Shown here: in pieces, positions 44,837 to 53,080 of the stretch
Numbering within the stretch: the stretch's first letter is position 1
Layout of the letters: each line of letters starts with the position of its first letter
NCBI GenBank assembly: GCA_945889445.1
Contig: CAMDBX010000019.1
Span: 1-53,736 of the forward strand
DNA length: 53,736 nt
Source of the DNA: Rhizobium sp. Q54
GTDB taxonomy: Bacteria; Pseudomonadota; Alphaproteobacteria; Rhizobiales; Aestuariivirgaceae
Reading direction: 5' to 3'
Made by a program: the position numbers and the translations under genes
The notes under the pieces: model-generated
What the model was told of the DNA's origin: nothing
Databases searched by the model: none
Seen by the model: the letters and a program-made list of their open reading frames with translations, nothing else

Positions 44837-45784
44837 GTGCCGCGCTACGATTATGTCTCCATGGGCTTCTACACCTATGACTGCCTCGGCTGGCCTTTCA
44901 CCGAAGTGCCACCCGGCGGCGGCACGGTGTTCATCGATGAACTCACCCTCGCGGTCTCAGGTGCCGGCGGCACCGCGGCCATCGCCGCCGCCAAGATGGG
45001 GCTCAACACGCTGGCGCTGGCCGGGGTTGGCGAAGACCTGATGGGCGACTGGGTGCTGCAGCGGCTCCAGCATTTCGGTGTCGACACATGGGGTGTTCAG
45101 CACCAGCCCGGCTGGAAAACCTCCTCCTCCATCGTCACCACCCGCGCTGATGGCTCGCGCCCCGCCCTCCACATGAAGGGCGCCACCTCGAACTTCTTCG
45201 TCACCGACGAGATGATCCCGCGCGCGGTGGACACCAAAGTTTTCCACGCCGGCGGCGTGGGCCTCATGGATGCGATGGACAAGGGCCAGACCGCTGTCGT
45301 CATGAAGGCCGCCAAGGCCAATGGCGCCACCACCACGGTGGACGTCTTCGCCGGTTCTCCGAAGGACCTCCCGGCCATTGCGCGGGTGCTGCCCTACACC
45401 GACTATTTCATGCCCTCGATCGAGGAGGCACAGGCGCTTTGCGGCCTCTCGGACCATGGCGACACCGCAAGATTCTTCCTCGACATGGGTGTGACGGCCT
45501 GCGTGCTGACGCTCGGCGGCGACGGCGCCTATTATCATGACAGCCACGGCGTGGAATTCCGTGTGCCAGCCTTTGACATCATCGTGAAATGCACCTGCGG
45601 CTGCGGCGATGCCTTCAATGCAGGCTTCGCCGTGGCACTGGTGCACGGCTTCGACATGGAAAAGGCGGTGCGTTTCGCACAGGCGACGTCGGCGCTCAAC
45701 GCCACGGGCCTTGGCTCCCAGGCGGGCGTGAAGGATTTCCAACACACGCTGGCCTTCATGAACGAAACCCTGACCAAGGGGTGA
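44837..45784 (+). CDS. PfkB-family carbohydrate kinase
   Basis: 315 residues from the GTG at 44837, which follows a strong GGGAGG. The ribokinase fold is shown by SGAGGTAAIAAAKMGLNTLALAGVGED at the substrate-binding side and by the C-terminal signature CTCGCGDAFNAGFAVAL. Asp258 there is the catalytic base. The anion-hole GAGD is GCGD here, and two more Cys lie within three residues, which is unusual. It would phosphorylate a sugar or polyol. It is 31 bases downstream of E2, the last gene of the operon. Confidence 0.9.
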   Translation: MPRYDYVSMGFYTYDCLGWPFTEVPPGGGTVFIDELTLAVSGAGGTAAIAAAKMGLNTLALAGVGEDLMGDWVLQRLQHFGVDTWGVQHQPGWKTSSSIVTTRADGSRPALHMKGATSNFFVTDEMIPRAVDTKVFHAGGVGLMDAMDKGQTAVVMKAAKANGATTTVDVFAGSPKDLPAIARVLPYTDYFMPSIEEAQALCGLSDHGDTARFFLDMGVTACVLTLGGDGAYYHDSHGVEFRVPAFDIIVKCTCGCGDAFNAGFAVALVHGFDMEKAVRFAQATSALNATGLGSQAGVKDFQHTLAFMNETLTKG

Positions 45785-45938
45785 GCCCTGTTTGCAGGTT
45801 CAGGTCGTCTCCCGCTCTTTCAGCAGAAGGAGATCAGTGCTTCCTCTTCGCTCCCGACATGTCCATGCTTGCAATGGAGCGAAGGCTTCTCTACTCCGGG
45901 ACGATGTCCAACCAACCTACTTTGTGCAATGGGGCAAC

Positions 45939-46181
45939 ATGACCGATTCTTCACCCCCCGACAGGCTGAGCGCTGATCCCTCGAGCAAGTTCCACAATCC
46001 AACAGAGCTTGAACGCGGGATCCACGTGTTTCTCGATGGGAAGGAATACTTCGACGTCGAAGAATACTGCACGTCCGAGGGCTGGGTCCGTCTCCCGGCT
46101 GGAAAAGCGAGAACGCGCACCGGTCGTCCCGTCACGATCACCAAGCGCGGTGAAGTGACGGTTCGCTACGAAGACCTTTGA
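45939..46181 (+). CDS. DUF3297 family protein
   Basis: 80 residues from the ATG at 45939. It follows the short DUF3297 pattern: PDRLSADPSSKFHNP, LERGIHVFLDGKE, VEEYCTSEGWVRLPAGKARTR, and PVTITKRGEVTVRYED. The family is widespread in proteobacteria and of unknown function. The longer frame from 45792 lacks a ribosome-binding site. It does not look connected with the catabolic genes on either side. Confidence 0.85.
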   Translation: MTDSSPPDRLSADPSSKFHNPTELERGIHVFLDGKEYFDVEEYCTSEGWVRLPAGKARTRTGRPVTITKRGEVTVRYEDL

Positions 46182-46227
46182 ACGAGGCCCGGACAAAAGG
46201 CTAGCACCCGCGGAGCGAGGCCCTCGC

Positions 46228-47055
46228 CTACCCCTTCACCGCGCCCATGGTGAGCCCGCGTGACAGGTGGTTCTGGATCAGGATCACCAGCAGGAGTGCG
46301 GGGAAGAAGGCAAGGAAAGCCACCAGCGCAATGGCGTTGTAGATGATGCCATCGGAACCACCCGAGAAATTGGCCAGTGCCACCGACAGCGGATAGGCGT
46401 TCTTGCTGGCGATGATCAGCGTGAACAGATACTCGTTCATGGCGAAGATCGCCGCGATCACCGCCGCCGTGATGATGCCGGGCAGGCCCATGGGGATGAT
46501 GATCGACCACAGGATGCGGAGGTCCGAGGCGCCGTCGGTGCGCGCCGCATCCTCGATCTCGTGCGGAATGTCGATCATGTAGGAGCGGATGATCCACACG
46601 ACGATGGAGAGGTTCATCGCGGCATAGACCAGCATCAGCGCCCACACCGTGTCGAGCAGGCCCATCGCCCGGAACAGGAAGAAAATGGGAATAGCCACCG
46701 CCGCCGGCGCCATCATCTTGGTGGAGAGGATGTAGAAGCCGATGTCGTCGCGGCCGCGATACTGGTAGCGCGCCAGCGAGTAGGCGGCGGGAATGCCGAG
46801 CACCAGGCAGATGATCACGCTCCCGGTCACCGAGATCACGGAGTTCATGAAATAGTGCATGATCGGCCACTCGGCCCAGATCTTGGCCCAGGTCTCTATC
46901 GAAATCGTGGGGAAGTAGATCGGCTGCGGCGCGATGATCTCGTTGCGGGGCCTGAGCGCGATGGTGGCGAAGAAGATGATCGGCAGCACGCAGAACAAAC
47001 CCCACACCGAGAGCAGGATGGTGCGGCCGGCCGAGAAGCGGGAGCCATCCGACAT
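46228..47055 (-). CDS. carbohydrate ABC transporter permease (MalG type)
   Basis: 275 residues from the ATG at 47055. Six transmembrane helices and the EAA loop (EIEDAARTDGASDLRILWSI, then PMGLPGIITA) that docks on the ATPase are present. Its start shares one base with the stop of the upstream permease (TGATG). The open frame extends upstream to 47439 inside that gene and is discarded. It is the last gene of the binding protein-permease-permease unit. Confidence 0.93.
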   Translation of the reverse strand: MSDGSRFSAGRTILLSVWGLFCVLPIIFFATIALRPRNEIIAPQPIYFPTISIETWAKIWAEWPIMHYFMNSVISVTGSVIICLVLGIPAAYSLARYQYRGRDDIGFYILSTKMMAPAAVAIPIFFLFRAMGLLDTVWALMLVYAAMNLSIVVWIIRSYMIDIPHEIEDAARTDGASDLRILWSIIIPMGLPGIITAAVIAAIFAMNEYLFTLIIASKNAYPLSVALANFSGGSDGIIYNAIALVAFLAFFPALLLVILIQNHLSRGLTMGAVKG

Positions 47056-47966
47056 CAGTCCCTCCCCGACCTGAAAAAGCGCCGCACGAAGGACTGGGCC
47101 AGGATGATCGTCAGCACCAGCACCACCACCGAGGCCGCCGACGCGTAGCCGAACTCGAAGCTCTTGAAGCCGGTGCGGTAGATGAAATAGCTCACCGTCT
47201 CGGTGTTTCCGCCGGGCGAGCCTTGCGTGATGATGTGGGGCGAGGCGAACATGGTGAGGATGTCGATGCCGCGCAGCACCAGCGCGATGGCGATCACCGG
47301 GCGCATCAGCGGCAGCGAGATCGAGAAGAAGATTTGCCGCCAGCGCGCGCCATCCAGCCGGGCCGCCTCCTCGATCTCCTTGTCCTGGCCCTGCAGTGCT
47401 GCCACGAAGATGATGAACAGGAAAGGCACCCACTGCCACACGTCTGTCACCACCAGAACGCCGCGGGCAAGCCAGGTGGAACCCATGAAGTCGATGTTGG
47501 AGTCAACGAGCCCGATCCGCATGAGAAGGTCGCTGATCACCCGTCCATCGTTGAACAGAAGCTTCCAGAGATAGGCGACGGCCGACGGCATGAACAGCAT
47601 CGGCAGCAGGAACAGGATGCGCCAGCCGCGCACCAGCGGGTCGCGGTAGACCAGGGCAGCCAGCGTCATGGCGATCACGAATTCGACGGCGAGTGTGATG
47701 CCGCCGATGATCAGCGTGTTGGTCAGGCTGTGCCAGAAGGTCTCGTCGCGGAACAGGTCGACATAGTTCTGGAAGCCGATGAATTCGAGCTTGAAGCGCC
47801 CCTGGTAGAAACTCCGCCAAAGCGCGAAAATGCCGGGATAGAGCGTGATGGCCAACAGGTAGACGACCGCTGGCGCCACCAGCAGGTAAGGAAAGGCCTT
47901 GCGCCGGAACGGGCTGCGGCGCCGTGCCATGCGCAAGGTGGAGGTGGGGAGGACGGCGTCAGTCAT
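47055..47966 (-). CDS. carbohydrate ABC transporter permease (MalF type)
   Basis: 303 residues. The first helix follows a basic N-terminus (RMARRRSPFRRKAFPYLLVA, then LLAITLYPGIFALWRSFYQG). The EAA loop reads EIEEAARLDGARWRQIFFSI, then SLPLMRPVIAIAL. It forms the membrane heterodimer with the MalG-type partner. It begins 72 bases after the binding-protein stop, with a hairpin between. Confidence 0.93.
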   Translation of the reverse strand: MTDAVLPTSTLRMARRRSPFRRKAFPYLLVAPAVVYLLAITLYPGIFALWRSFYQGRFKLEFIGFQNYVDLFRDETFWHSLTNTLIIGGITLAVEFVIAMTLAALVYRDPLVRGWRILFLLPMLFMPSAVAYLWKLLFNDGRVISDLLMRIGLVDSNIDFMGSTWLARGVLVVTDVWQWVPFLFIIFVAALQGQDKEIEEAARLDGARWRQIFFSISLPLMRPVIAIALVLRGIDILTMFASPHIITQGSPGGNTETVSYFIYRTGFKSFEFGYASAASVVVLVLTIILAQSFVRRFFRSGRD

Positions 47967-47981
47967 GGAACCTGCTGTGAC

Positions 47982-48025
47982 AAAAAACCCCTCCCCCGCT
48001 CACAGGGAGCGAAACGGGAGAGGGG
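47982..48025 (-). terminator. terminator-like hairpin between binding protein and permeases
   Basis: On the minus strand CCCCTCTCCCG (48015-48025) pairs with CGGGGGAGGGG (47988-47998) with one mismatch, followed by six T (47982-47987). It probably lets most transcripts stop after the binding protein, giving more of it than of the permeases. It is related to the palindromes near 22.3-22.4 kb. Confidence 0.65.
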
Positions 48026-48038
48026 CCGGAGAGGCGTG

Positions 48039-49613
48039 TCAGAACGGTAGCGGCTTACCCCTGCCCACCCACATGCCGGGGGCGGTTGCCGCAAAGTTCA
48101 TCGGATCCTTGCCCTGGTAGAAGCCGTTCTTGGTCATGATGTCCTTGACCTTGACGGCGGCCTCGTCCAGCGCGGCTTTGGGCTGCATCTCGCCCACCAC
48201 CACCTTGTTGATCAGGAAGCCGATCTCCTGGTCGATCTGGAAGCCGTTGGGCAGGCGCGGTGCACACCATGCGTAGTTCAGTTCCTCGCCCCACACCTTG
48301 GCAGGCTGTGAGACTTCCTGCAGCTTGGCGTTGCTGAGAACCGACTTGTAGCCCGGCGCCACGCCATTGGCGTTGGCCTCGTTCATCGCCATGATCGAGG
48401 CGGTGGTGAGGTAGGCCAGCATCAGGAAGGCGGCTTCCGGTTCCGGCGACGAGGCCGTGACGCAGGACGTCGAACCGGCGATGTTCGGCGGCGCGAAGTT
48501 GCCGCCCTTGACGCGCGGTTCGAAGATGGTGAGCACGTCGTCGCCGATCTTCGACTGGTCGGGGCGCGTGGCCTGCGTGCCCGAATCCTGCCAGGAGATG
48601 TTGCAGGCGATCTGGCCGCCGAGCCATGCGGCGCGGTTGGTTGGCCAGTCGGCTGCGGCCACGCCTTCAATGGCGTGCTTCGACAGTGCCACGATGGTCT
48701 CGAGGCCCTTCACGCCGGCGTCGCCGTTGAAGATAGGCTCCCAGTTCTCGTTGAAGAGTTCGAGGCCATACTGTGCTGCAATGTGCTGCCAGGTATAGGT
48801 GGCCCAGAAGCCGCGGCCGCACATCATGCCGATGCCGTTCACACCCTTCTCGGCCTTGTTCAGTTCCGGCGCGATGCGGATCATGTCGTCGTAGGTCTCG
48901 ATCGACTTCACGCGGTCAGCGTCGATGCCGATCTTCTTGAAGATCGACGGCCGGATGTGGACCATCTGGATGTCGCAGTCGAAGGGAATGCCGAGAATGC
49001 CCTTGTCCGCCCAGTGGCCGTAGTTCAGCTGATAGGTCTCGTAGAAGTCGTCGAAGGGAACGCCCCACTTGGCGACATATTCATCCAATGGCTTCAGGAA
49101 GCCTTGTGCCGCGAAGTCGCCGAGCCAGGGCGAGAAGAACTGGATGGCGTCGAAACCGGCGTTGCCGGAGAGGAACTCGGCCACCACCTTGTCGTACATG
49201 GAGTCATCGGGGATGGCGACGAGCTCGATCTTGATGCCCGAAAGCTGCGCGAATGGTTCGATCTGATCCTGCGCGGATTCACGGTCGGCCGCGCCGATGG
49301 CGAAACGCACCGTCTTGCCGGCATGTTCCTTGCGCACCGCCTCCCAGTCGACGTTGCGGATCCAATCCTTCTTGGGATCCCACAGCTCGTCATTGTCGCC
49401 GAGCTTGTACTGCTCGCGATATTCCTTCTTCACCATGTTGCCGACGTTGATCTTGGCCAGCACGTCAGCCGGGTTCGGCAGGTTCTGCGCGGAGGCGCGG
49501 CGGATGTTGACCAGCGGCACGGCACCCGTGCCGACGGCAAGGGCAGCACCGACTGCGGCGGTGGACTTCAAGAGCGAGCGGCGGGTGATCAGACCCGACT
49601 TGGTGATCGGCAT
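48039..49613 (-). CDS. Tat-exported ABC transporter substrate-binding protein (sugar type)
   Basis: About 524 codons from the ATG at 49613 (GGAGGAC upstream). The leader ITRRSLLKSTAAVGAALAVG has the twin-arginine motif, so export is probably folded via Tat. The mature protein has the family-1 binding-protein pattern: YDKVVAEFLSGNAGFDAIQF, then GILGIPFDCDIQMVHIRPSI, then NGIGMMCGRGFWATYTW. It is larger than a usual maltose-binding protein (about 400 residues) and has an extra N-terminal stretch after the signal (KINVGNMVKKEYREQYKLGD). It is divergent from the SorC regulator. Confidence 0.9.
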   Translation of the reverse strand: MPITKSGLITRRSLLKSTAAVGAALAVGTGAVPLVNIRRASAQNLPNPADVLAKINVGNMVKKEYREQYKLGDNDELWDPKKDWIRNVDWEAVRKEHAGKTVRFAIGAADRESAQDQIEPFAQLSGIKIELVAIPDDSMYDKVVAEFLSGNAGFDAIQFFSPWLGDFAAQGFLKPLDEYVAKWGVPFDDFYETYQLNYGHWADKGILGIPFDCDIQMVHIRPSIFKKIGIDADRVKSIETYDDMIRIAPELNKAEKGVNGIGMMCGRGFWATYTWQHIAAQYGLELFNENWEPIFNGDAGVKGLETIVALSKHAIEGVAAADWPTNRAAWLGGQIACNISWQDSGTQATRPDQSKIGDDVLTIFEPRVKGGNFAPPNIAGSTSCVTASSPEPEAAFLMLAYLTTASIMAMNEANANGVAPGYKSVLSNAKLQEVSQPAKVWGEELNYAWCAPRLPNGFQIDQEIGFLINKVVVGEMQPKAALDEAAVKVKDIMTKNGFYQGKDPMNFAATAPGMWVGRGKPLPF

Positions 49614-50062
49614 GCGGTTGTCCTCCATGGGGTTCGGCCTGTGTCGTTGCATCCAAGCCTCGCCGCAGGCCGGCGGTGGGCGGGATCAGTCAGCGATGAC
49701 GGGACGTATGAGAGGGGCAATGGCCTGCCGCGATCCGCGGCGGCAGCGAACGAAACGACGACTGTCAGCAAGGGCAGCATGTTCGTTCCTCCCTGGGCAC
49801 CTTCCCGTTCTGATGCGGGATCGGCGCACATGTAATTCATGTACTAAACAACATTGCGATGCGCAAATGTTTCGCAATGACGCGCTGCAACAAGGTCTCG
49901 CATCGCAAAATCTACGGATAAATTACGCCAAAACGGCGGCTTGGATGACCTTCGATCATGGCTTCCGTTGCCCTCCCAACATCTGCAACAAAAGTGCAGG
50001 CTTGCCCGATTTAGTATCCTCGGCCACAATGGGAAGACGCAATCGCCAGTGGGTTCAGCAAG
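49614..50062. other. divergent control region between transporter and SorC regulator, 449 bases
   Basis: It holds the promoters of the binding-protein operon (minus) and the regulator (plus). An AT-rich patch near 49830-49930 contains at least four TTGCGA/TCGCAAA-type words, listed separately. No coding sequence is seen. Confidence 0.55.
49854..49876. promoter_or_regulatory. candidate SorC operator: inverted repeat plus GCGCAAA-N2-TTTCGCA
   Basis: TTGCG-ATG-CGCAA (49854-49866) is a perfect short inverted repeat. It overlaps GCGCAAA (49861-49867), which is followed after 2 bases by TTTCGCA (49870-49876). A further CATCGCAAAA is at 49901-49910. The GCGCAAA/TTTCGCA pair matches the element at 40083-40100. 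Confidence 0.5.
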
Positions 50063-51052
50063 TTGGAGAAGGCACAGTCCCGCAAGAGCCGGACCCTCCC
50101 CCCTGAGCGGGGTGCGGGCCGCATCGCCCGCAACCGCATGCGCATCGCCTGGATGTATTACGTCGAGGGCCTCACCCAGAACGAGATTGCCGACCGGCTC
50201 GGCATCGGTCGCGTCACGGTGGTGCGCAACATCAACGAGGCGATCAAGCAGCGCGAGGTGAAGATCTGGATCGAGGGCGAGGTCACCGATTGCTTCGAAT
50301 TGGAGGGCGAACTCAAGAAGGCCTTCGGTTTCAAGGATGCCGTGGTCGTGCCGGAACCGGTGAACCCCGAGAACATTCGCAAATCGATTGGTGTCGCTGC
50401 GGGCATGTATGTCTCCGACACGCTGGAAGACGACATGACGGTGGGCGTGGGCTGGGGCGCCACACTCTACGAGTCGCTCGCAACACTGGCGCCGCGCGAC
50501 CTCGAGAACCTGCAGGTCATCTCGCTCTTGGGCGGCATCGTGCAGGCCCGCAAGTTCAATCCGGCGGAATTCGCCTGGCAATTCGCCCGCATCATGGGGG
50601 CGGACTGCTACCTGTTCCAGGCGCCCGCCGTGGTCGATTCACCTGAAACCCGCGAGGCGCTGATCGAGCGCTGCGGGCTGAAGGACATCTTCCGCCGCGC
50701 CGAGCGGCTGGACTTGGCCATCCTCAGCGTCGGCACCATGGCGCCCTCCTCCACCGCCTTCCGCTTCAACCTGATCAGCGACGAGGAGCGCGCCGAACTC
50801 TTGAAGCTCGGTGCGGTGGGCGACATGCTGTTCAACTTCTATGACCGCGAGGGGCGGCTGGTGGACCACCCGGTCAACCGCCGCATCATGTCGCTGCCGA
50901 TCGCGCAGCTGCGCAGCGTGCCCACCCGCGTCATCGCGTCTGGCGGCAACGACAAGGTGGACTGCCTCCTGGGCGCCATCCGGCTCGCGGACTGCAACGT
51001 CCTCATCACCAATGAGGCGACGGCCCGCGAGCTTCTGCTGCGGAAGCCTTAG
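50063..51052 (+). CDS. SorC-family transcriptional regulator
   Basis: About 329 residues. The helix-turn-helix is near residues 26-65 (RIAWMYYVEGLTQNEIADRL, then GIGRVTVVRNINEAIKQREV). The C-terminal sugar-binding domain, related to sugar-phosphate isomerases, has MTVGVGWGATLYESLATL, then VISLLGGIVQ, and VGTMAPSSTAF. SorC regulators respond to phosphorylated sugars or polyols (examples: DeoR of Bacillus, LsrR, EryD). The longest frame begins at a TTG without a clear ribosome-binding site. The next in-frame ATG (50138) would cut close to the DNA-binding helices, so the TTG is kept with reservation. Divergent from the transporter, it probably controls it. Confidence 0.88.
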   Translation: MEKAQSRKSRTLPPERGAGRIARNRMRIAWMYYVEGLTQNEIADRLGIGRVTVVRNINEAIKQREVKIWIEGEVTDCFELEGELKKAFGFKDAVVVPEPVNPENIRKSIGVAAGMYVSDTLEDDMTVGVGWGATLYESLATLAPRDLENLQVISLLGGIVQARKFNPAEFAWQFARIMGADCYLFQAPAVVDSPETREALIERCGLKDIFRRAERLDLAILSVGTMAPSSTAFRFNLISDEERAELLKLGAVGDMLFNFYDREGRLVDHPVNRRIMSLPIAQLRSVPTRVIASGGNDKVDCLLGAIRLADCNVLITNEATARELLLRKP

Positions 51053-51612
51053 GCGCCGCGCACCTTCATGAAGTTCTCGGCGGCGCCCTTGAGCTTCCAG
51101 CCGAAGACCAGCAGCACAAGGCCCACCAGCACCGCCGTGGCGGCGATCACCCAGATGATGCTGATGGCGGCCGTGGCAGGGTAGAACACGATCAGCAGGC
51201 CGAGGCCCGCGCCGATGAGACCCGACAGCGCCAGCAGCCCCGGCTGCTCGATCTCCTTCCACATCACCAGCGCGCCGATGAGCTGCAGGAGGCCCGCCGC
51301 GATGTTCCAGAAGCCGATGAGGAGAACCACATATTTGGTGGCGAAGTCAGGGGCCAGCAGGCAGACGAGGCCCGCCACGATGCCCACGAGGGCCGTGAGC
51401 AGGCTGGTCACCGAGGTGCCCTGTTCACGCCCCCGCATCACGCCCCACAGGCCGAGAAGACCATCCACCAGCGCATAGATGCCGAACAGTGTCACCACCA
51501 CGGCCAGCGTTACCCCGGGATAGACGAAGGCCAGGATGCCGAAGATCAGGCTCGCCAGCCCGCGCAGCAGGATGGTCCGCCACATCGCGGTAAAGAATTC
51601 GCGCATCGCCAT
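51049..51612 (-). CDS. HdeD/DUF308 family membrane protein
   Basis: 187 residues with six transmembrane helices in three tandem helix pairs. The first reads LLRGLASLIFGILAFVYPGV, then TLAVVVTLFGIYALVDGLLG. A repeat of the pattern starts at SLLTALVGIVAGLVCLLAPD. This is the HdeD-type DUF308 layout, linked to acid resistance in E. coli but of unknown role here. Its stop overlaps the convergent regulator gene by 4 bases. Confidence 0.85.
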   Translation of the reverse strand: MAMREFFTAMWRTILLRGLASLIFGILAFVYPGVTLAVVVTLFGIYALVDGLLGLWGVMRGREQGTSVTSLLTALVGIVAGLVCLLAPDFATKYVVLLIGFWNIAAGLLQLIGALVMWKEIEQPGLLALSGLIGAGLGLLIVFYPATAAISIIWVIAATAVLVGLVLLVFGWKLKGAAENFMKVRGA

Positions 51613-51682
51613 GTCAATCTCCCCCGGTTTCGCTAGACTGCGCCAAGCCTAGCACACCCCGTCCTGAATCTGGGAGAGCGGA

Positions 51683-52618
51683 TTGGACACGCAGACCCAC
51701 GCCAAATACGAACAGCTGATCGAGCGCACCAGGCTCCTCCCGGCGGCGCCGACGGTGGTCGTGCACCCCTGCGATGAGACCTCGCTGCTGGGGGCGGTGG
51801 AAGCCGCCGGGCTGGGCATCATCGTTCCGATCCTGGTCGGCCCCCGCCGCAAGATCGAGGCGGTGGCGCAGAAGGCCGGGGCCGACATCTCGGGCTTCCG
51901 TCTTGTCGATGCCCCCCACAGCCACGCCTCGGCGGCACAGGCGGTGGAGCTGATCCGGGCGGGCGAAGGCGCGCTTCTCATGAAGGGCAGCCTCCACACC
52001 GAGGAACTGATGCACGAGGTCACCTCCTCGGCCACCGGGCTTCGCACCGCGCGGCGCATCAGCCATGTCTTCGTGATGGATGTGCCGACCTACGCCGAGC
52101 CGCTGTTCATCACCGATGCCGCCATCAACATCTTCCCGGACCTCGATACCAAGGTCGACATCGTGCAGAACGCCATCGACCTGCATGTGCAGATCGGCCT
52201 CGGCATGCCGCGCGTCGCCATCCTCTCGGCGGTGGAGACGGTGACCACCAAGATCCCCTCGACGATCGAGGCCGCCGCCCTGTGCAAGATGGCCGAACGC
52301 GGCCAGATCACCGGCGGGCTGGTGGATGGCCCGCTGGCCTTCGACAACGCCATCGACCGGCAAGCGGCGCGCATCAAGAACATCCGTGGCGAGGTGGCCG
52401 GCCGGGCCCAGATCCTGGTGGTCCCGGACCTCGAGGCCGGCAACATGCTGGCCAAGAACCTTACCTTCCTCGCCGGGGCGGATGCGGCGGGCATCGTGGT
52501 GGGCGCCCGGGTACCGATCGTGCTGACCTCGCGGGCCGATTCCGTGCGGGCCCGCATGGCTTCCTGCGCCATCGCAGCCCTTTACGCACAGTCACGCCCG
52601 GCGATCCCCGGCGAATAG
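51683..52618 (+). CDS. phosphate acetyl/butyryltransferase
   Basis: 311 residues, TTG start with GGGAGAG 7 bases upstream. This is the phosphotransacetylase/phosphotransbutyrylase fold: EGALLMKGSLHTEELMHEVT, then RISHVFVMDVPTYAEPLFIT, GLVDGPLAFDNAID, and VVPDLEAGNMLAKNLTFLAG. It interconverts acyl-CoA and acyl phosphate. Some relatives carry an N-terminal hydratase domain, absent here. No acetate or butyrate kinase gene is adjacent. As an acyl-CoA user it fits downstream of the E1-E2 complex, but co-regulation is unproven. Confidence 0.87.
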   Translation: MDTQTHAKYEQLIERTRLLPAAPTVVVHPCDETSLLGAVEAAGLGIIVPILVGPRRKIEAVAQKAGADISGFRLVDAPHSHASAAQAVELIRAGEGALLMKGSLHTEELMHEVTSSATGLRTARRISHVFVMDVPTYAEPLFITDAAINIFPDLDTKVDIVQNAIDLHVQIGLGMPRVAILSAVETVTTKIPSTIEAAALCKMAERGQITGGLVDGPLAFDNAIDRQAARIKNIRGEVAGRAQILVVPDLEAGNMLAKNLTFLAGADAAGIVVGARVPIVLTSRADSVRARMASCAIAALYAQSRPAIPGE

Positions 52619-52848
52619 GGCACCCGGGCCGACAAAGCTGAGCTTTTTGCTTGACACTCTTGCCCGTCAGGTTCATTTCCGGGGGATGGCGCGGATACCG
52701 CTCCATTCTCACACAGGAACCCGAAACCCAATGCCAAGCGACAGTCATAGTCGATCGACCATGCCGTTACTGGCACGCGCGGGTATCTGAGTTTTCCTCG
52801 GTTCACCCCCGCCACCCGGTAACGGCTGGTCGGTAAGAGGTGAACCAA

Positions 52849-53043
52849 ATGACATTCAAGTCTCTCTTCACGTTCCGCAAGACCGCCGTACGGGGCGGTC
52901 AAAACGACGACGCCGGGATGATCGTCATCCTGATGATGGCGCTCGTCTTCGTTCCCATCGTCGTGGCACATGCCTCGATGATGATGCCGGAGGCTCCCGG
53001 CACCCAGATTGCCGCCGCCTTCAGCGCCCTGCTGAAGACCTTC
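52849..53043 (+). CDS. small membrane protein of unknown function
   Basis: About 65 residues. AAGAGGTG lies upstream of the ATG at 52849 at good spacing. A GTG at 52840 is within that site. A basic N-terminus (MTFKSLFTFRKTAVRGGQND) precedes one hydrophobic helix (MIVILMMALVFVPIVVAHAS) with a Met-rich end (MMMPEA), then a short tail. No family is recognised. A strong terminator follows, supporting a real gene. The 230 bases upstream hold a TTGACA at 52652-52657 but no good -10. Confidence 0.5.
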
Positions 53044-53051
53044 TGAGACCC

Positions 53052-53080
53052 AAGGCCCTGCGCTCCGGCGCGGGGCCTTT
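53052..53080. terminator. bidirectional terminator between the small membrane protein and cytochrome c genes
   Basis: AAGGCCC (53052-53058) and GGGCCTT (53073-53079), with inner GCGC/GCGC pairing, form an interrupted stem, followed by TTTCT on the plus strand. It lies between convergent stops. Confidence 0.7.
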
